Of a stretch of DNA of 64,000 bases, positions 53,409-61,976 are shown piece by piece. The first letter of the stretch is position 1. Each line of letters begins with the position of its first letter. The notes under the pieces are model-generated. The model was not told the origin of the DNA, ran no database searches, and was given only the letters and a program-made list of their open reading frames with translations. Origin of the DNA: Aureimonas jatrophae (GTDB lineage: Bacteria > Pseudomonadota > Alphaproteobacteria > Rhizobiales > Rhizobiaceae); assembly GCF_900104035.1 (NCBI RefSeq), contig NZ_FNIT01000007.1, positions 1-64,000 on the forward strand, in the 5' to 3' direction. The translations under genes were made by a program, and so were the position numbers.

Positions 53409-56354
53409 GTGCGCACGGTGGTCGGGGCAGGTCTTCTGGCGTGGCTTGTCGCGGGCGCGGCAGTGCTTCCGGTCCGGGCCGAGGGTCACTTCGCCGGCTT
53501 CATCGGCGCGGTTCTGCGGGAGATGGCGGCGGAGAACGAGCCGCGGCCGGCGCCCCGCCGCGGCACCGCCGCCCGGCAGCGCGTGCCGATCAGCGACAAG
53601 CGCTGGCTGGTGATCGCCAGCCGCGAGGGACCGGAGGAGGCGGTGGCCCTGGCCGAAAGCTACGGCCCGACGCTCGGACCCACGCTCGTCATGCTCAGCC
53701 GCAACGGGCGCTACGCCGTTCTGGCGGGAACCCTGGCGAGGGACCGCGCGAAGATCAACCTCGAGACGCTCAAGGCCATCCGGCTCATTCCCCAGGACAG
53801 CTTCCTGTCGGACGGGCGCAACCTCGAGCGCGTGGTGTGGCACGCGTTTCCCGAGAACAGCTCGCTCGACCTGATGACGCGCCCGGCCTATCGGCAATCG
53901 GTGCGGCGCCTTCAGGCCTCGTTCCAGCGACTGGGCCTCTACGATGGGCCGGTGGACGGTCTGATCGGCCTTTCGACGGCGGACGCCTTCGCGCGTTTCG
54001 AGACGCGCTTCGGCACGCCCGGCGGCGAGCGGCTGGACGATGACGCGCTGGCCCGAATCGAGGAAACCGCGGTGGACGGGTTCGGCTCGCCCGCCGAGCG
54101 CATGGCCGCGCAGGCCGGCGGCTTCGCGGACGCCGCCAGCTTCGGCGAGGCGCGGGCCGGCGGATTCCCGTCGGCCACGAGCTTCAACGAAGCACGCTCC
54201 ATGGGCTTTCGCACGCGCCGCGACTTCGACGACGCGCTGGCCGGCGGTTTTCGCTCGAGCGACGAGTTCGTCCGCGCCCGCGCCGGCGGCTTCCAGAGCG
54301 CCAGCGCCTTTTCCGAGGCGCGGCGCGCCGGCTTCGACACGGCCCGCGAGTTCGCGGCGTTTCGCGCCTCGGGCTTCCGCGACGCCCCCGCCTTCCGTGA
54401 GGCGGCGCGCGCGGGCTTCGGCGACGAGGCCAGCTGGCGGGCGGCCCGGGCCAAGGCGCTGAAGGACGCGCGCGAGGCGGCCGACGCCCAGCTTTCCGAC
54501 GCCGATGCCTTTTTGCGCCTCAACCCCACGAGCCCGAACCTCCTGCAGATCGCCAAGGCCGCAGCCGACCTGAAGGGCGCGAGCGGCACGAGCGACCCCG
54601 ACGCCGTCGCGGCCGCGACCGCTCGTCTGGGCGACGCGCTGGCAGCGGAAGGCGGCTTTGCGGCCTTTGCGGCCCGGCGTTCGGCCGAGCGGGCGGCGGC
54701 CGAGGGCGCGCGGCGCGACGAGCTGCGCGCGGCGCTCGACCGCGATCGGGCGGGCCTGTCGGCCTGGATCGCCGCCAACCTCACGGCGCCCGCGCTTCCC
54801 GATGTGGTGGCCGAACTCGACCGGCTCGGCCGGGACCGGAACAGCGCCGACATCGCGGCGCTGGACGAGGCGCACCGGCGCGTCGCGGCGCTCCTGCGCG
54901 AGAAGGGCCTGGAAGCCCAGGTCGAACGGCTCCAGCGTCCGGCAAACGAACCGGCCGCCGTCGAACCCGATGCCGCGGTGCTCGCCAGGGCCACGGTTCG
55001 CACGCCGCTCAATGCGGTTCTGCTCGACGGCGCGCGCGACGAGGTGGTGGTTCTCTACAACGCCGATCCGCGCGCGCCCTCGCTCAGCCGCAACCTGCGC
55101 GGCGACTTTTCCTTCCGCACCGGCGCGGCCGCTCTTTGCACGCTCGGCGTGGACCGCACGGCGGCGCTGCGCGGCGCGCTGGAGACCGCGCTGGCGCCCA
55201 GCGGCGCGCGGACCCTCAACTTGGCGGAAGCGGACTGCGCGAGCCGCGATCTGGCGGACCGTGATCTGTTGATCCTGGAGCGCGGTCGCTTCCTCGACGC
55301 GCCGACCGCCTTCGCCGTGCCGGTGCTGGAAGCGCTGGAGGCGGGGCGCCTTCGCCCTTATCCCGCGCTCGGCTTTGCGGACCTTCGCCGGCGTGTCGAG
55401 GCCGACGAGGCGCTGGCGGGCGAGATCGAGCGCGACCTGACGGGACGCGGGCGCGCCGGCTTCGGCTCCGTGCTCGCGAGGCGCGGCGCGGTCTGCGCGG
55501 TGGATGCCGAGCCGCGCGCCCTGCACGAGCCGACCCTGCGGGAGGTCGCGCGGATGGCGCGCCGCGGCGAGAGCGAGGAACCGCGGATCCGCTCGATGAC
55601 GGCCGAGGATGCCTTTCAGGCCGCTCGGCGCGGCGAATGCGGTGCGATCTACGCCGAGGGGCCGACGCTCGCCTCGGTGCGGGACGCGCTGCGCCGCGAG
55701 GGCGAGACGGTAGCGGTGGCTCCGGTCTGGCTTGCACCGGCGGTGATCGAGCAGCGACGCGCCGCGCTGGCCAGCGCGGACGCGGCGCAACGGGCCAGCG
55801 CCGAGGCGCGGCGTCTCGCCGCCGACGGGGAGCGGGCCGACGCCGAGCGCACGCGCCAACGGCAGGCCGAAACCGCGCAGGCGCGCGAGCGCGAACTTCG
55901 CGCCCGGCACGGAACCGAGGCGGCGACGCTTCTCAACCGATTCGCGCCCCTGATCGAGCGTTTCGTGCGCGGCGACGCCACGTCCGCCGAGCGACAGCAC
56001 CTGGCCGGGCTGTTCCCGCGCTTCGCCAGCTGGCGCGAAGGTTTGGCCGCCGATGCCTGGGAGCCGGTGGAGACGTCGAGCATCCTGGTCGACTACGGCA
56101 TGGCGCGCTGGGAGGGTCGCGCCGTCGAGGCCGTCGCCCTGGAAACGCGCGTGCGGACCCGCAGCCGCGAGCGCGGCGCCTATGCGGAACACTGCTTCCG
56201 CTTCGCGGTGGTCGCGGACGGCGAGTTCGCCATGGACCGCGACGCGCTGGAGACCGACTGCGACGCAACCGGGGACGCGCTCGAGACATGGTCGCTCGGG
56301 CACGATCTCGCGAGCCGATGGCGCGTTCGGGCGGAAGCCGCGCCGACGCCCTGA
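53409..56354 (+). CDS. Large exported protein with PG-binding-like domain and 14-residue repeats
   Basis: I do not recognise this 981-residue protein as a whole. The GTG at 53409 follows GAGG by seven bases; a signal peptide ends near LPVRAEG. Residues about 161-195 resemble a peptidoglycan-binding (PGBD) unit (YRQSVRRLQASFQRLGLYDG). Residues 236-347 are eight tandem 14-residue repeats of the form A-G-G-F-x-S/D-A-x-x-F-x-E-A-R. Residues about 360-520 are Ala/Arg-rich helical. A domain at about 530-770 looks alpha/beta with GECGAIYAEGPTLASV. A coiled coil follows (about 782-838), then a final globular part. It diverges from the tad operon, so a cell-envelope role is possible. Confidence 0.7.
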   Translation: MRTVVGAGLLAWLVAGAAVLPVRAEGHFAGFIGAVLREMAAENEPRPAPRRGTAARQRVPISDKRWLVIASREGPEEAVALAESYGPTLGPTLVMLSRNGRYAVLAGTLARDRAKINLETLKAIRLIPQDSFLSDGRNLERVVWHAFPENSSLDLMTRPAYRQSVRRLQASFQRLGLYDGPVDGLIGLSTADAFARFETRFGTPGGERLDDDALARIEETAVDGFGSPAERMAAQAGGFADAASFGEARAGGFPSATSFNEARSMGFRTRRDFDDALAGGFRSSDEFVRARAGGFQSASAFSEARRAGFDTAREFAAFRASGFRDAPAFREAARAGFGDEASWRAARAKALKDAREAADAQLSDADAFLRLNPTSPNLLQIAKAAADLKGASGTSDPDAVAAATARLGDALAAEGGFAAFAARRSAERAAAEGARRDELRAALDRDRAGLSAWIAANLTAPALPDVVAELDRLGRDRNSADIAALDEAHRRVAALLREKGLEAQVERLQRPANEPAAVEPDAAVLARATVRTPLNAVLLDGARDEVVVLYNADPRAPSLSRNLRGDFSFRTGAAALCTLGVDRTAALRGALETALAPSGARTLNLAEADCASRDLADRDLLILERGRFLDAPTAFAVPVLEALEAGRLRPYPALGFADLRRRVEADEALAGEIERDLTGRGRAGFGSVLARRGAVCAVDAEPRALHEPTLREVARMARRGESEEPRIRSMTAEDAFQAARRGECGAIYAEGPTLASVRDALRREGETVAVAPVWLAPAVIEQRRAALASADAAQRASAEARRLAADGERADAERTRQRQAETAQARERELRARHGTEAATLLNRFAPLIERFVRGDATSAERQHLAGLFPRFASWREGLAADAWEPVETSSILVDYGMARWEGRAVEAVALETRVRTRSRERGAYAEHCFRFAVVADGEFAMDRDALETDCDATGDALETWSLGHDLASRWRVRAEAAPTP
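54114..54449 (+). repeat. Eight tandem 42-base (14-residue) coding repeats
   Basis: Residues 236-347 of the 981-residue protein consist of eight units: AGGFADAASFGEAR, AGGFPSATSFNEAR, SMGFRTRRDFDDAL, AGGFRSSDEFVRAR, AGGFQSASAFSEAR, RAGFDTAREFAAFR, ASGFRDAPAFREAA, RAGFGDEASWRAAR. Gly3-Phe4 and an aromatic at position 10 are invariant; position 13 is always Ala or close. DNA identity between units is lower than protein identity, so the array is old. Confidence 0.85.
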
Positions 56355-56402
56355 AGACCTTTTGGGCATTGGGTCGACGCCGCCCGACCCGGCCGGGTCG
56401 CG

Positions 56403-58247
56403 CTAGACCGCGTGGCCCGACAGGGTCGCGGCGGCCTGGATCAGGGCAAGGTGCGTCAGGCCCTGCGGCATGTTGCCGAGAAAGGCATGAGTGCGCGGAT
56501 CCATCATCTCGGGCAGGGTTCCCGCGCCCTTGCCGTGATCGAGCACCTTGGCGAGCGCCTCGAAGCGCCCCTGCGCCTCCCGGTCGTGCCCGAGCAGGGC
56601 CAGCGCCTCGATCACCCAGAACGAGCAGGCGATGAAGCAGCCCTCGTCCCGCTCCACCCCGTTGTAGCGGTAGTGGAGCTCGCCGCGCCGCAGCTTGGCG
56701 TCGATGGCGCGGATCGTCTTTTCCAGGCGGTCCCGCCCGTCGAAGCCGAAGCGCACCGCGAGCGCGAGGCTGGCGTCGAGCTTCTCGGTGCCGGGATACA
56801 TTGTGTAGGCCTGCAACGCCTCGGACCAGCAGTTCTCCTCGATCCACGCGAAGATGCGGTCGCGCGCGCGCTCCCAGCGCGGGCGGCACGTGGCCGGGAT
56901 GTGTCCGCCGTCGGCGAGCTCCACCGCGCGCGCCAGCGCCTGCCAGGCGCTGATCTTCGACATCGTGTAGTGCTCGAGCTCCTCGAGCTCCCAGATGCCG
57001 GCATCCTTCTGGCGCCACTGCTCGGCGCACAGGTCCGCGGTCTCGGCCAGGACGCGCGCCGAGTTGGGGTCGAGCACGTGCCCCGCCGCCACGAAGCGCG
57101 CGGCGGTCTCGAGGATGTCGCCGTAGACGCCAAGCTGAAGCTGGCCGGCGGCCTGATTGCCGCTGTGGACCGGGCGCGAGTTCCGGTAGCCCGGCAGGTC
57201 GATCTCGCGCATCTCGTCGAGCAGACGCCCATCGAGGCGGTAGCACACCTTCGGCCCGTGCTCGTCGAGACGCTTGATCAGCCAGGACAGGGCGGCCTTG
57301 GCCTCGCTCATGGCGCCGATGCGCATGAAGGCCTTGATCGTGTACGAGGCGTCGCGCACCCAGGCGTAGCGGTAGTCGTAGTTCTTGGAGCCGCCGATGC
57401 CCTCGGGCAGCGAGTTGGTGGCGGCCGCCACGATCGCCCCGGTGGGGCTGTAGAGAAGCAGCTTCAACGCCAGCGCCGAGCGCAGGACGAGCGGGCGGTA
57501 CATCCCGTCGTAGCGGATGCCGCGCGACCACTCGCACCACTCGTCGTGGGTCGTGTCGAGCCGCGCGTCGATGGTCTCGACGGGTTCCACCACGAGCGGC
57601 TCGTTCTCGCCCGCCAGGATCGCGACGAGCTCTCGCCCGCCCGCCGCCACGGTCAGCGTGCCGCGCACGCCGTCGTCGGCCTCCTCCTCGAGCTCGACAC
57701 CCTCGCTCACGCGCAGGAGGCCCATGACCTCGCCGGCGTGAAAGGTCGTGGCGTTGGAGTTGGTCTGGATGAAGGGACAGATGGAGTCGGCGCGCGTGCC
57801 GAACCGCAGGTGGAAGCGCAGCCGCACGTGGCCCGCCACCCCTTCCACGCGCCGTGCCAGCTCCACCCAGGGCAGGCGTCCCGCGCTCGACGAGTTCAGC
57901 GCCTCGACGAGGCGCACGCGCCCGCTCATGGTCGTGTACTCGGTTTCCAGGACGTTGCTGTCCTCGCGGTAGCGCCGCGTCGCCGTGAACGGCTCGTCGG
58001 GCGCCAGGACGAAGCAGCCGCCCCGTTTCTCGTCGAGCAGACGGTCGAAGAGCGGCGGCGTGTCGAGGTTGGGCACGCACATCCAGTCGATCGAGCCGTC
58101 GATGCCGACCAGCGCGACGGTGCGCCCGTCGCCGATCGCGGCATAGGACTCGAGCGGCAGGAACCCGTCGCGCCGGCGGTCGGCGGCGGGGTTCTCGCTC
58201 GCCGTCTCCTCGCACAGCGCGCCGGCGGAGGGGCCGTCGTCCCTCAT
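56403..58247 (-). CDS. Glycoside hydrolase family 15 protein
   Basis: A 614-residue GH15 enzyme (glucoamylase, glucodextranase or trehalase type) with an N-terminal beta-sandwich (about 30-250) and a C-terminal (alpha/alpha)6 barrel. GH15 signatures are GGSKNYDYRYAWVRDASYTI, RPVHSGNQAAGQLQLGVYGD and DEGCFIACSFWVIEAL. The start (SYAAIGDGRTVALVGIDGSI) matches the trehalase-like bacterial group in which the N-terminal domain begins IGDxxTxALVxxDGSIDWLC. No signal peptide, so it is cytoplasmic; trehalose or a malto-oligosaccharide is the likely substrate. It overlaps the next upstream small ORF by four bases. Confidence 0.92.
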   Translation of the reverse strand: MRDDGPSAGALCEETASENPAADRRRDGFLPLESYAAIGDGRTVALVGIDGSIDWMCVPNLDTPPLFDRLLDEKRGGCFVLAPDEPFTATRRYREDSNVLETEYTTMSGRVRLVEALNSSSAGRLPWVELARRVEGVAGHVRLRFHLRFGTRADSICPFIQTNSNATTFHAGEVMGLLRVSEGVELEEEADDGVRGTLTVAAGGRELVAILAGENEPLVVEPVETIDARLDTTHDEWCEWSRGIRYDGMYRPLVLRSALALKLLLYSPTGAIVAAATNSLPEGIGGSKNYDYRYAWVRDASYTIKAFMRIGAMSEAKAALSWLIKRLDEHGPKVCYRLDGRLLDEMREIDLPGYRNSRPVHSGNQAAGQLQLGVYGDILETAARFVAAGHVLDPNSARVLAETADLCAEQWRQKDAGIWELEELEHYTMSKISAWQALARAVELADGGHIPATCRPRWERARDRIFAWIEENCWSEALQAYTMYPGTEKLDASLALAVRFGFDGRDRLEKTIRAIDAKLRRGELHYRYNGVERDEGCFIACSFWVIEALALLGHDREAQGRFEALAKVLDHGKGAGTLPEMMDPRTHAFLGNMPQGLTHLALIQAAATLSGHAV

Positions 58248-58438
58248 GCGGCCGGCGCCGTCTGCCGGACCAGGAAGACGCGCTCGGCCGCCGCGCGTTC
58301 GGCCGCCTCGCGCGTGCCGCCCACGATCGTCAGCTCGCGCACGGCGTCGCGAAATCGCGCGATCTCGCAGGGCGAGGGACGCAGAACAAGGTCGAAGCGG
58401 AGGGTCATCCGGTCTCGGAGGTCGGGGTCGTGAAACAT
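58244..58438 (-). CDS. Small hypothetical protein upstream of GH15
   Basis: A 64-residue frame (MFHDPDLRDRMTLRFDLVLR at the start) whose stop overlaps the GH15 ATG in an ATGA arrangement, which supports real translation and coupling. It has no cysteine and no membrane helix, and has an Ala/Glu/Arg-rich helix near the end (REAAERAAAERVFLVRQ). The first ATG at 58438 has no clear ribosome-binding site; the ATG at 58408 is an alternative. No family recognised. Confidence 0.5.
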   Translation of the reverse strand: MFHDPDLRDRMTLRFDLVLRPSPCEIARFRDAVRELTIVGGTREAAERAAAERVFLVRQTAPAA

Positions 58439-58530
58439 GGCCGGACCGAAGTGGCGCGGCGGCGGGGTTTGTCAGGCTCGGCGCGACACTTTCGCCACGC
58501 GCCGCGCAGGCTTCGGGTCAGTTCGGGCCG

Positions 58531-60087
58531 TCAACGCGCCCCGCCGTCCGCCAGGAACCGGTCGGCGGTCCGCAGCGACAGCGCCATGATGGTGAGCGCG
58601 GGGTTGGCCGCGAGCGAGGACGGGAAGACGGAGTTGTCGCAGATCCAGAGATTCTCGATCTCGTGCGAGCGACCCGCGTCATTCACCACCGAGCGCTCGG
58701 GGTCGGTCCCCATGCGGCAGGTGCCGATCGTGTGGGCGGTGCGCTCCAGCTCCCAGATGTCGGTCGCGCCCGCCGCCTCCCAGATCGAGCGCATGAAACG
58801 GACCGAGTGGTCGCGGATGGCCCGCTCGTTCTCCTGGTAGCTGTAGCGGATCAGCGGCTTGCGCAGCCCCGTCGCGTCGCGCTCGTCGGAGAGCGTGAGA
58901 TAGTTGTCCTCGTGCGGCAGGCCCTCGCCGTTGATGCCGATGCCGGCCGTGTGGTTGTAGCGGTCGAGATAGCGCACGAGGTTCTCGCCCCACAGGCCGC
59001 GCCCGCGCGCCACCTGGTCGGCCCAGGTGCCGAGCACGACGCCTAGGCTCTGCACGAGGTAGCCGCCGGCGAAGTTCGCGTCCTTGGGCCGCAGCATGTC
59101 CTCGGTGATCATGGCCGAGGGATAGCCCTTGTTCATGCGCATCTCGCGCTCGAACGTGCCCCAGACCTGCGTGGCGACATGCGCGGTGTAGTGCTGGCCC
59201 ACCTGCCCGTTGCGGTTGGCGATCTCTGCGTTGAGAAGAAGGCGCGGCGTTTCCACAGCGCCCGCGCACAGGAACACGGCGCGGCAGGGCTGGCGCATCT
59301 CCTGGTCGCCGTGGCGGTAGACGACGGCCGTGATGCGGCCCTCGCGGTCGCGCTCGAAGCCGGTGGCGAAGCATTCCGGCCGGATCTCGGCGCCGCGCCG
59401 CACCGCCATCGGCAGGTAGGTCACGTCCATCGAGGCCTTGGCGCCGTTGCGGCAGCCCTGGTGGCAGTAGCCGCAGTTGACGCAGGCGTTTCGCAGCGGC
59501 CCTTCCTGCTGTTGGAAGTCCTGCGAGACGGCGGCGATCGGCCCGTCGTCGAGCCTGAGGCCGAGCTTGGCGCAGCCCTCCGCCATGGCCTCAGCCGGCG
59601 CGTTGCGCTTGACCGGCGGCAGCTTGTAGCGACGCGTCTCGTCGAAGACGTAGCGCGCGGGGCCCGAGACGCCGATGAAGTCCTCGACCTCCTCGTAGTA
59701 GGGCACGAGCTCGCGATGCTCGATCGGCCAGTCCTCGCCAAGGCCGGTCTCGGTGCGCAGCTTCAGGTCGCGCGGGTCGGCGCGCGGCACGTAGGCGCCC
59801 CAGTGCAGCATCGAGCCGCCGACGCCGATGCCGCTGTTGTTGGCGCCGAAGGCCTCGGGCGTGCGCCCGCCGCTGACGCGCTCGTTCATCCAGTAGAGGT
59901 CGGAGGACAGGGTCTCGTCGGCCGCGAACTCCTCCGGGTCGCGGTTGCGGCCCGCCTCCAGCGCCACGACGCTGAGCCCCTTGGCGGCCAGCCGCGCGAG
60001 CAGCGGCGAGCCGCCCGCGCCCGTGCCGATCACCACCGCGTCCACGGTCTCGCTCGCCGAATAGCGCTTCATGCCGGACAGGTTCAT
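58531..60087 (-). CDS. GMC-family FAD dehydrogenase (gluconate 2-dehydrogenase-like large subunit)
   Basis: A 518-residue flavoprotein. The FAD motif is AVVIGTGAGGSPLLARLAAK, the GMC blocks include NNSGIGVGGSMLHWGAYVPR and HTIGTCRMGTDPERSVVN, with the HxGTCRMG motif, and the C-terminal LWICDNSVFPSSLAANPAL with Asn. A C-x2-C-x2-x-x-GC cluster (CVNCGYCHQGC) may bind an Fe-S centre as in other membrane-type sugar dehydrogenases. Its start overlaps the stop of the small-subunit gene by four bases. No cytochrome c subunit follows, so the electron acceptor is uncertain. The sugar or polyol oxidised cannot be fixed from sequence. Confidence 0.9.
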   Translation of the reverse strand: MNLSGMKRYSASETVDAVVIGTGAGGSPLLARLAAKGLSVVALEAGRNRDPEEFAADETLSSDLYWMNERVSGGRTPEAFGANNSGIGVGGSMLHWGAYVPRADPRDLKLRTETGLGEDWPIEHRELVPYYEEVEDFIGVSGPARYVFDETRRYKLPPVKRNAPAEAMAEGCAKLGLRLDDGPIAAVSQDFQQQEGPLRNACVNCGYCHQGCRNGAKASMDVTYLPMAVRRGAEIRPECFATGFERDREGRITAVVYRHGDQEMRQPCRAVFLCAGAVETPRLLLNAEIANRNGQVGQHYTAHVATQVWGTFEREMRMNKGYPSAMITEDMLRPKDANFAGGYLVQSLGVVLGTWADQVARGRGLWGENLVRYLDRYNHTAGIGINGEGLPHEDNYLTLSDERDATGLRKPLIRYSYQENERAIRDHSVRFMRSIWEAAGATDIWELERTAHTIGTCRMGTDPERSVVNDAGRSHEIENLWICDNSVFPSSLAANPALTIMALSLRTADRFLADGGAR

Positions 60088-60758
60088 CGTACGGTCTCCC
60101 CAGCCGTTGCGTGCGGCTCGAAGGCCTCGCGTTCGTTGATTCCGATCTGCTGGAAGCCGGCGAAGGCCGCGCCGCCCGGTCCGCCGTTGGCGATGCCGGA
60201 ATAGCCGATGCGCGCCATGACCGCCGGGTGGGCGACGAAGATGCGCACGGCGTCGGAGCGCAGTTCCTCGAACCAGAGCGTCATCTGCTTCGGCGAAAAG
60301 CGGTCCGATGCCTCGATGCCGGCCTCGCCCTTGGCGATCGCCTGCAGAAGCGCGTCGATCTCCTGCGGACCGAGCTCGGCGAAGGCGCGTGCGTGGCGAT
60401 CCCGGGCCAGCGCCTCCAGCGTGTCGACGCCGATCCGGTAGGCCTCGGGGTCGGTCGGCAGCGCCTCGTAGCGCCAGCCGTTGCCGGTCGCCTCCGCCAT
60501 CATCGTGTCGATGCGCGCGGCCAGGTCGATCGGCGCCCGGCCGTCCTGCGGGATGATCCGCGCGAGGGCGGCGCGCAGGGTGCCGAGCTGCGCCTCGCTC
60601 ATCGTCTGCGGCCGGTAATGCGGGTCGTCGGGCCGGGCCCGCGTCACCAGCGCCTCGCGCAGCCGCTCGCTGACGCGCTCCGGCGAGCGGATCAGCTCGG
60701 CGTAGGCGGCCGGCACGCCGGGAAGGGCCTCGGAGGCCGGACGGAAATGTTCGTTCAT
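60084..60758 (-). CDS. Gluconate 2-dehydrogenase subunit 3 family protein
   Basis: A 224-residue protein of the small-subunit family that accompanies GMC dehydrogenases. Family features are LRAALARIIPQDGRAPIDLA (the L-x3-I-x-P-x-D motif), IDALLQAIAKGEA and FVAHPAVMARIGYSG. Most relatives carry a Tat signal and are exported with the large subunit; no twin-arginine signal is visible here, so the complex may stay in the cytoplasm or the start may be mis-set. I chose ATG 60758 (MNEHFRPASE). It leads the two-gene operon and diverges from an SDR gene. Confidence 0.85.
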   Translation of the reverse strand: MNEHFRPASEALPGVPAAYAELIRSPERVSERLREALVTRARPDDPHYRPQTMSEAQLGTLRAALARIIPQDGRAPIDLAARIDTMMAEATGNGWRYEALPTDPEAYRIGVDTLEALARDRHARAFAELGPQEIDALLQAIAKGEAGIEASDRFSPKQMTLWFEELRSDAVRIFVAHPAVMARIGYSGIANGGPGGAAFAGFQQIGINEREAFEPHATAGETVR

Positions 60759-60931
60759 CGGAGATGGTCCATGCGGCACAACAGTTGGCCGGCTATCTGG
60801 TTGGAACCGCTCCAACGACAACGCAGCGCAACAAGTTGCCGCATCGCCTCACGATCCCGGCTGTTTGTGGCGATGCAACCTTCGCGAGCCTTCCAGGCTT
60901 CCCGCCCCGGAACGAATGCTCAGAACGGGAC

Positions 60932-61933
60932 ATGGATCAGCGAATGACGAAAACGGTTGTGATCACCGGCGGTTCGGCCGGCATCGGGCTCGCCACGTCC
61001 GAGCGCTTCGCGCGCGAGGGCTGGCAGGTGGCCGTGGTGGCGCGCCACGAGGGGCGGCTCAAGGAAACCGAGGCGCGGCTGCGCGCCATGGGCGTCAAGG
61101 CGCTGGCGATCGAGGCCGACGTCGCCGACGAGAAGGCGCTGTTCGAGGCAGCGGGGCGCGTCGAGCGCGAGCTGGGCCCGATCGACGTCTGGGTCAACAA
61201 CGCCATGGCCTCGATCGTCGCCCCGTCGTGGGACGTGACGGGCGACGAGTACAGGCGCGTCACCGAGGTCACCTATCTCGGACAGGTCTTCGGCACGCTG
61301 GCGGCGCTGCAGTACATGCGTCCGCGCCGGCGTGGCACGGTGATCCAGATCAACTCCGTGATCGGCATCCGCGCCTTCCCGCTCCAGACGCCCTATGCCG
61401 GCGCCAAGGGCGCGGCGATGAATTGGACCAACGGCCTGCGTGCCGAACTGGAGCACGAGCGGGCGGGCATCGAGATCTCCACGGTCTACCTGCCGGCGGT
61501 GAACTCGACGCAGTTCGACAGCTGGGCGCGCAATCGCACCGGCCAGCGCCAGATCGCGCCCGATCCGGTCTACGATCCGCGCCTGGCCGCCAACGCCATC
61601 TTCTTTGCCGCCGAGAACCCGCGCCGCGACATCTGGGTCGGACGCACCACGATCCTGGGCGCGATCGTCCAGCGCCTGTGGCCCAAGGGCGGCGACATGG
61701 TGGCCAAGAGCGGCTGGGACGGTCAGCTCGGCGAGCCGATGGCCGAGATCGAGGGCAACCTCTTCAAGCCGGCCGAGGGTCCTGCCCGCATCGACGGGCC
61801 GAGCGGCGACCGGACGCTGTCGTCGCGTCACACTTACGTCACGAGCCGGCAGCGCGACGCGGTGGTGCTGGGCGGTCTGGCGCTTCTGGCCGCGGGCGTC
61901 GCTCACCTCGTGGCCAAGCGCACCGGCATCTGA
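60932..61933 (+). CDS. SDR oxidoreductase with C-terminal membrane helix
   Basis: A 333-residue short-chain dehydrogenase. The cofactor motif is VVITGGSAGIGLATSERFA, and the catalytic residues are in INSVIGIRAFPLQTPYAGAK (Ser, Tyr, Lys all present). After the SDR core (about 250 residues) a linker leads to a C-terminal hydrophobic segment AVVLGGLALLAAGVAHLVAK, likely a membrane anchor. This longer type is common in Methylobacterium-like and other Rhizobiales. Substrate unknown. ATG 60932 is chosen over 60764, which would add unrelated residues; ATG 60944 is also possible. It diverges from the GMC dehydrogenase operon. Confidence 0.9.
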   Translation: MDQRMTKTVVITGGSAGIGLATSERFAREGWQVAVVARHEGRLKETEARLRAMGVKALAIEADVADEKALFEAAGRVERELGPIDVWVNNAMASIVAPSWDVTGDEYRRVTEVTYLGQVFGTLAALQYMRPRRRGTVIQINSVIGIRAFPLQTPYAGAKGAAMNWTNGLRAELEHERAGIEISTVYLPAVNSTQFDSWARNRTGQRQIAPDPVYDPRLAANAIFFAAENPRRDIWVGRTTILGAIVQRLWPKGGDMVAKSGWDGQLGEPMAEIEGNLFKPAEGPARIDGPSGDRTLSSRHTYVTSRQRDAVVLGGLALLAAGVAHLVAKRTGI

Positions 61934-61937
61934 CCGG

Positions 61938-61969
61938 GAAACGCCGGTCCGCGCGAGGACCGGCGTTTC
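61938..61969. terminator. Bidirectional terminator, 13-bp stem
   Basis: GAAACGCCGGTCC (61938-61950) and GGACCGGCGTTTC (61957-61969) are perfect complements around a six-base loop. The right arm ends GTTTCGCTT, a weak T-tract. It separates the convergent SDR and propeller genes and fills nearly all of the 43 bases between their stops. Confidence 0.8.
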
Positions 61970-61976
61970 GCTTGTC

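Noticed and set aside
54114-54449. 42-base tandem repeats as a non-coding array
   Set aside because: The units are conserved at protein level and diverged at DNA level, and lie in frame inside a long gene.
53394-56369. 991-codon open frame on the minus strand
   Set aside because: It mirrors the 981-residue repeat protein, which has a signal peptide, a ribosome-binding site and clear repeats on the plus strand.
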